Source: an uncultured Bacilli bacterium (GTDB lineage Bacteria > Bacillota_I > Bacilli_A > RF39 > UBA660). From it: DNA of 10,238 bases. The position numbers were made by a program, and so were the translations under genes. The notes beneath the pieces are model-generated. The model was not told the origin of the DNA and ran no database searches. It was given only the letters and a program-made list of their open reading frames with translations. This document shows, one piece after another, positions 7,401-10,238 of this stretch (positions are counted from its first letter, which is position 1; every line of letters starts with the position of its first letter). The stretch spans positions 1 through 10,238 of the forward strand of contig CALVXT010000030.1 in the NCBI GenBank assembly GCA_944371545.1. The letters run 5' to 3'.

Positions 7401-7566
7401 TGTTTTATATTATCATGGAACAGAAAATTTTGTAAAAGCATTAAAGATGTTTGAAGATTATATTAAAGAAGAAACTTTAGCTACAGAGATTTTAGAAAAA
7501 GAAAACTTAGCAGATACTTTTGATATTAATGGTGAAGAGGTTGCTATTGATTTAGAAAAAAAATAA
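4471..7566 (+). CDS. ileS: Isoleucyl-tRNA synthetase, IleRS2 (eukaryote-like) type with GxHH signature
   Basis: Class I synthetase that attaches Ile to tRNA-Ile in the cytosol; 1031 aa. The Rossmann core has DGPAFANG, the signature GLHH (57-60) in place of HxGH, GWDTHGLPIE, DQTRGWFYT and KMSKS (590-594). The CP1 editing domain shows WTTTPWTL (224-231) and GTGIVHMAPAFGEDD (312-326), with the conserved Asp region that clears mischarged Val. Paired cysteines C184/C187 and C459/C461 with C500/C503 look like zinc knuckles. The length and the C-terminal region (from ~800, ending in an AREFVSKVQNMRK-type domain without the C-terminal zinc finger of IleRS1) place it in IleRS2, the class tied to mupirocin resistance. 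The start is ATG 4471, with AAAGGA 8 bases upstream; an earlier in-frame TTG (4432) lies inside the terminator. Expression is controlled by the upstream T-box. Confidence 0.96.
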   Translation: MKDFKGLDKRASYEVEQDILKNWGGVQGIYEKTVEAHKNDPTFVFYDGPAFANGFPGLHHMIAKNLKDTICKYHVMNGHKVLRKVGWDTHGLPIENHVEKKLGLKTKKDIEALGIEKFNQACRESVRENEAAFTDLTNKMGQFIDVEHPYLTYKNEYIETEWWILKQYFEKGLFYEGNRVTPYCHRCGTSLASHEVAQGYEDMSTDTVIVPMKCKDMDAYFLAWTTTPWTLLANVALCVNPNEEYVLCESKGEKFILAKALANNVLGDEYTVLETYKGKDLEHKEYEQLIPELKVDGGFFVCCDEYVTVENGTGIVHMAPAFGEDDARVGQNYNLPYVNPVGKDGCYTEGPWKGMLVFDADLEVIKYLKENGKLFKKQRITHSYPHCWRCHSPLIYYTLPSYYIAVSKYKDQIVEANREVNWYPAYVGEKRFGNWLLNLKDWAVSRTRYWGCPIPYYTCECGHTEMIGSIKELKEKAIEKIDDETLDLHRPYIDNIHLKCSKCGKAMTRIPDVLDCWFDSGSMPFAQYHYPFENQELFESQFPADFICEGIDQTRGWFYTLLVISTFVKGCAPYKNVLVNDLLLDAEGKKMSKSRGNIVEPFTTMKTYGADTVRFYLPYVSPVWTPLKFNEEGLKEVYSKFLNPLKNTYSFFQMYANADHIDTDDCKVSYEQREEIDRWLLSKYNVLVKNVIEAFEEYDLNKVTRYIANFVSEDLSNWYIRRNRKRFWDSEMTLSKKSVYITTYEVLVGLSKLIAPITPFISEEMYQNLTGEESVHLAEYPEVDEALIDLPLEEKMDLVREIIRLGRNGREEAKIKVREPLLEVYLDGKLKEKIEDLVPLILEELNVKEVKFITDLTEYMNFTVKPNFKEVGKVFGPKIKLFQEILGNLPESDIIALENGEEITITMDSEAINVTASMVDIRVDAKEGFNVSMEGNLFVILNTERTEALILEGMAREFVSKVQNMRKAKDLEITDRIVLYYHGTENFVKALKMFEDYIKEETLATEILEKENLADTFDINGEEVAIDLEKK

Positions 7567-7575
7567 AATATTTTG

Positions 7576-7611
7576 AAATACTTAATCTGTTTTTGAGATT
7601 AAGTATTTTTT
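7576..7611 (+). terminator. Rho-independent terminator of ileS
   Basis: AAATACTTAATCT (7576-7588) and AGATTAAGTATTT (7596-7608) form a perfect 13-bp stem with a 7-base loop (GTTTTTG). T6 (7606-7611) follows, partly within the stem. It begins ten bases after the ileS stop. Confidence 0.92.
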
Positions 7612-7636
7612 AATATTTATGCCAAAAAAAGTTGGA

Positions 7637-7665
7637 TTGAATTTCTTATGAAATCGTTATAAAAT
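7637..7665 (+). promoter_or_regulatory. Putative promoter of the carboxypeptidase locus
   Basis: TTGAAT (7637-7642) and TAAAAT (7660-7665) have a 17-base spacer, 4 to 5 of 6 matches each. The start would be near 7672, giving a very short leader before the AAGG ribosome site (7674-7677). TATAAA at 7658-7663 is an alternative -10 with a less ideal spacer. Confidence 0.5.
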
Positions 7666-7689
7666 AAGAGTATAAGGTATGTGAAAATT

Positions 7690-8890
7690 ATGAAAAAGAT
7701 TTTCTTTTCTCTTTTTATTTTTTTTGTGCTTTTGTTTCCATTGTCGATTAAAGCTTTAGAAATATATTCAGAGAACGCGATTTTATACAATTTAAATGAA
7801 GACACTGTTCTTTTTTCTAAAGAACCTGATGAAAAGGTTCCTATTGCTAGTTTAGCAAAAATTATGACGGCGATTGTGGCGATTGAAAGCATTTCTAATT
7901 TGGATGAAGTAGTAAGTATTCCTTCTGTTGCTTTAGAAGGTTTAGCACAGAAAAATGCTATGGTGGTTGGTTTTAAAGCAAATGAAAGAGTTACTTAACG
8001 CGATTTATTATATGGAATTTTACTTCCTAGTGGGGCAGACGCGACAAATACGATTGCTTTTTATCTTGCTGGAAATGAAGAAAATTATGTAAACCTTATG
8101 AATAAAAAAGCTCTTGAATTAGGGTTAGTAAATACGCATTTTTCTGATACATCAGGATTAGATGATTACCATAATTATTCTACGGTGTCTGATGTTGCAA
8201 AACTATTAAAATATGCGATTCAAAATGAAACTTTTAAAAAAATTTTTATATACTACCAGTAATGGCTTGAAACTAGAAAGCACTCTTACTTATTATACTG
8301 AGAAATATCATTTACAAAATGAGTATATTTATGGAAGTAAAACAGGATTTACTACGATTGCGGGTTTTTGTCTAGCAAGTATTGCTCACTATGATGGCGT
8401 AGAATATTTATTGGTAACTATGGGCGCACCTACTACGAATCGTTATCCTTATCATTTTATAGATGTTTTTACTATTTATGGTTATTTTATAAAACATTAT
8501 GGAAATATTAAGCTTTATGGGGAAGGGGAAGTTTTATATACCTTAAAAACTAAATATAGCAAAGAAGAAACTTATGAAATAAAAGCCCAAAATTCTTTTT
8601 CTATGTATTTGCCTAAAGATATGAATTTGAAGGATATCCATTTTGAATATTCAGGAATTGAGGAGATAACTCCTTTTACTCCAAAAGAAAAAATTGGTAC
8701 TTTATCTGTCTATTTGAATGATGAATTTCTTAATTCTATGAATATTTTTTACCAAGGAGGCTTAACTTTTTCTATTTCTGAACTTTTAGAAGAGTATCAT
8801 TTTCTTGTATTGGGATTTCTTTTTGCTTTTCTTGTTTTTTTTCTTCTTTTTATAAGAAATAAATTGAAACATAAAAAAAAGAAGGTATAA
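7690..8890 (+). pseudogene. Serine-type D-Ala-D-Ala carboxypeptidase (DacA/DacF-like PBP), broken by a stop and a frameshift
   Basis: Intact, this would be a ~399-aa membrane-bound peptidase S11 enzyme that trims the terminal D-Ala from peptidoglycan stem peptides. The signal peptide is ~1-25. The SxxK motif is SLAK (S54, K57), the SxN motif appears as SGA ('LLPSGADA'), and KTG lies at 8339-8347. A C-terminal membrane helix and Lys-rich tail end at 8890. Lesion 1: TAA at 7996-7998 interrupts 'ERVT*RDLLYG', where relatives usually have Val or Leu; one base change from TTA would do it. Lesion 2: reading moves by +1 near the A7 (8236-8242) and T5 (8243-8247) tracts, after 'NETFKKIF' and before 'TTSNGLKLEST'. 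Removing one base restores 400 codons. The KTG half is therefore untranslated with the signal peptide and SxxK half. ATG 7690 was chosen 12 bases after AAGG; GTG 7681 is too close. A sequencing or assembly error is the alternative. Confidence 0.88.
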
Positions 8891-8891
8891 T
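8864..8891 (+). promoter_or_regulatory. Promoter for the NfeD-SPFH pair inside the end of the broken gene
   Basis: TTGAAA (8864-8869) and exact TATAAT (8886-8891) are separated by 16 bases, giving an expected start near 8898. It overlaps the last codons and stop of the carboxypeptidase pseudogene, so the downstream pair can be expressed independently of it. The ribosome site GGAGG (8906-8910) follows, 7 bases before ATG 8918. Confidence 0.72.
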
Positions 8892-8917
8892 AGTAATTAA
8901 GAAATGGAGGAATATTT

Positions 8918-9415
8918 ATGAGTTATTGGGTAATGTGGTTAGTAGTAGTTGTTTTACTTGCTATTATTGAAGCTTCAACGGTTAATTTAGTTTCAATTTG
9001 GTTTGTGATAAGTGGGTTAGTTGCCTTGATTGTATCTTTATTTACCGAAGCTTTTTATATTCAATTTGGGGTATTTGTTTTACTGGGAATCATTTTGTTA
9101 GTCATTACAAAACCTGCTATGAATAAAATGGTAAAAGAAAAGGAAACAAAACTAAACTTGGAGCGTATACTTGGAATGGAAGGAATTGTTACAGAAGAAA
9201 TTGAAAAAAATAAGATTGGCGAGGTAAAAGTCGATGGTAAACTTTGGAGTGCTGTTTCTGATGTAAAAATTCCAGTTAATAGTGTTGTAAAAGCTATTTC
9301 TATGGAAGGGGTAAAGTTAGTGGTCGAAAAAGTTAAGACTGAAAAACCAAAGAAAAAAGCAAGTACAACTTCTAAGAAAAAGTCAGCTGGAAAGAAAACT
9401 GTTTCCAAAAAGTAG
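8918..9415 (+). CDS. NfeD-family membrane protein (short form) with Lys-rich tail
   Basis: 165-aa partner of SPFH/flotillin-type proteins in membrane microdomains; short NfeD forms lack the ClpP-like protease domain. Membrane segments are at ~3-18, 25-42 and 45-64, with the typical 'VITKPAMNKM' after the last. A cytosolic OB-fold β-barrel follows at ~85-140 (GMEGIVTEEIEKNKIGEV, DGKLWSAVSD, GVKLVVEKV). Residues 141-165 are an added, strongly basic, low-complexity tail of Lys, Ser and Thr, not part of the core family. The start is well set by GGAGG 7 bases upstream. The SPFH gene begins 19 bases after its stop, so the two are almost certainly cotranscribed. NfeD next to an SPFH gene is a widely conserved arrangement. 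The exact biochemical role is not settled for the family. Confidence 0.88.
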   Translation: MSYWVMWLVVVVLLAIIEASTVNLVSIWFVISGLVALIVSLFTEAFYIQFGVFVLLGIILLVITKPAMNKMVKEKETKLNLERILGMEGIVTEEIEKNKIGEVKVDGKLWSAVSDVKIPVNSVVKAISMEGVKLVVEKVKTEKPKKKASTTSKKKSAGKKTVSKK

Positions 9416-9434
9416 AAAAGAGAGTGAGTAGTTT

Positions 9435-10238
9435 ATGGAAATATTTATTATTTTACTGGTTGTTGTTATTGTTATTATTTTACCAAGTATAAAGATAGTA
9501 CCTCAATCAAAAGCTTATGTGATTGAAAGGTTAGGTTCATATTTAACAACGTGGCATAATGGCCTACATTTTAAAATTCCTTTTATTGACCGAGTTGCCA
9601 ATATAGTTGTATTAAAAGAAATGGTTCGTGATTTTGCACCTCAACCTGTAATTACAAAAGATAATGTTACTATGCAAATTGATACTGTTGTTTATTTTCA
9701 AATTACTGATCCAAAACTTTATACCTACGGTGTAGAATATCCTATCAGTGCGATTGAATCGTTAACAGCGACTACACTCCGTAATATTATAGGTGAATTG
9801 GAACTTGATCAAACGTTAACATCTAGAGATATTATTAATACAAAAATGCGAGCCATTTTGGATGAAGCAACGGATGCTTGGGGCATTAAAGTAAACCGAG
9901 TAGAAGTAAAAAATATTTTACCGCCTAGAGATATTCAAGATGCAATGGAAAAACAAATGCGCGCTGAAAGAGAGAGAAGAGAAAAGATTTTACAAGCTGA
10001 AGGTGAGAAGAAATCTTCTGTATTAATTGCTGAAGGAGAAAAAGAAAGTGCTATTTTACGAGCTGAAGCTGAAAAAGAAGCAGAAATTAAACGTGCAGAA
10101 GGAGAAGCTGAAGCTTTGCTTAAAATTAAAACAGCAGAAGCGGAAGGAATTCGCTTACTAAGAGAAGCTGGGGCTGATGAAGCTGTTTTACAATTAAAGT
10201 CTTATGAAACGTTAAGCAAAATGGCAGATGGGATTGCC
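9435..10238 (+). CDS. SPFH/band-7 (stomatin/paraslipin-like) protein, C-terminus beyond the window
   Basis: 268 codons are present and the frame is open at the window end; relatives run to about 300-330 aa, so only a short C-terminal part is missing. An N-terminal membrane helix (~2-18) is followed by the SPFH domain (~22-180): 'VPQSKAYVIERLGSYLTTWHNG', 'KIPFIDRV', 'DNVTMQIDTVVYFQITDP', 'ATTLRNIIGELELDQ' and 'WGIKVNRVEVKNILPP'. An Ala/Glu/Lys-rich coiled coil (~173-245) with repeated RAEGE/AEAE units drives oligomerisation in this family. This is the QmcA/stomatin-like pattern, which forms large ring or cage assemblies that organise membrane proteins and often modulate membrane proteases. The ribosome site is weak (GAGAGTGAG, ~9420-9428), suggesting reliance on translation of the preceding NfeD gene. 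The missing end prevents checking for a C-terminal hydrophobic segment. Confidence 0.92.
   Translation, partial: MEIFIILLVVVIVIILPSIKIVPQSKAYVIERLGSYLTTWHNGLHFKIPFIDRVANIVVLKEMVRDFAPQPVITKDNVTMQIDTVVYFQITDPKLYTYGVEYPISAIESLTATTLRNIIGELELDQTLTSRDIINTKMRAILDEATDAWGIKVNRVEVKNILPPRDIQDAMEKQMRAERERREKILQAEGEKKSSVLIAEGEKESAILRAEAEKEAEIKRAEGEAEALLKIKTAEAEGIRLLREAGADEAVLQLKSYETLSKMADGIA

Noticed and set aside
7617..7892. Minus-strand frame over the carboxypeptidase start
   Set aside because: Antisense to a clear signal peptide and SxxK motif; nothing recognisable in the translation.
7690..8890. Programmed frameshifting or stop read-through to make a full carboxypeptidase
   Set aside because: Two separate recoding events would be needed, with no supporting stimulatory structure seen. 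Decay or sequence error is simpler.
9061..9408. Minus-strand frame inside the NfeD gene
   Set aside because: Phe/Ser/Thr-rich mirror of the Lys/Glu-rich coding strand; no ribosome site.
1..10238. CRISPR array, tRNA/rRNA gene, phage or toxin-antitoxin module
   Set aside because: No spaced repeats, no tRNA cloverleaf and no such gene families were seen on either strand.

Overview
The window is AT-rich, uses the standard code (TGG for Trp, no in-frame TGA in the intact genes), and has strong AGGAG-type ribosome sites, TTGACA/TATAAT promoters and a tRNA-sensing T-box leader. This points to a low-GC Gram-positive bacterium (Bacillota, Bacilli-like). An uncultured gut Bacilli lineage is plausible, but that placement is inference.

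Layout. Positions 1-~484 hold the end of an insertion element: the N-terminal part of an IS1202/ISNCY-like transposase on the minus strand, running off the window, with a repeated 10-base motif upstream of it at the element's likely end. All other genes are on the plus strand. lon (571-2889) is monocistronic, with its own sigma-A promoter and a strong terminator. Next is a membrane-anchored extracellular protein with an Ig-like domain and a degenerate CAP/SCP domain (2980-4068). From 4216 a perfect-consensus promoter drives a complete T-box leader with an AUC (Ile) specifier, ahead of ileS (4471-7566). This encodes a eukaryote-like IleRS2 whose class I signature reads GLHH instead of HxGH. A perfect 13-bp terminator follows. 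The next locus (7690-8890) is a penicillin-binding-protein-type D-Ala-D-Ala carboxypeptidase broken by an in-frame TAA and by a frameshift at an A7/T5 tract. A promoter inside the tail of this broken gene drives an NfeD-family membrane protein (8918-9415) and an SPFH/band-7 protein (9435 to the window end), a classic membrane-microdomain pair.

Most genes are separate transcription units of housekeeping type: protein quality control, isoleucine charging under tRNA-Ile feedback, envelope, and membrane organisation. I see no defence system, CRISPR array, prophage or evident new multi-gene system. The points most worth a second look are the GxHH IleRS under T-box control, the doubly broken carboxypeptidase, the CAP domain that has lost its usual histidines, and the mobile element ending close to the lon promoter.
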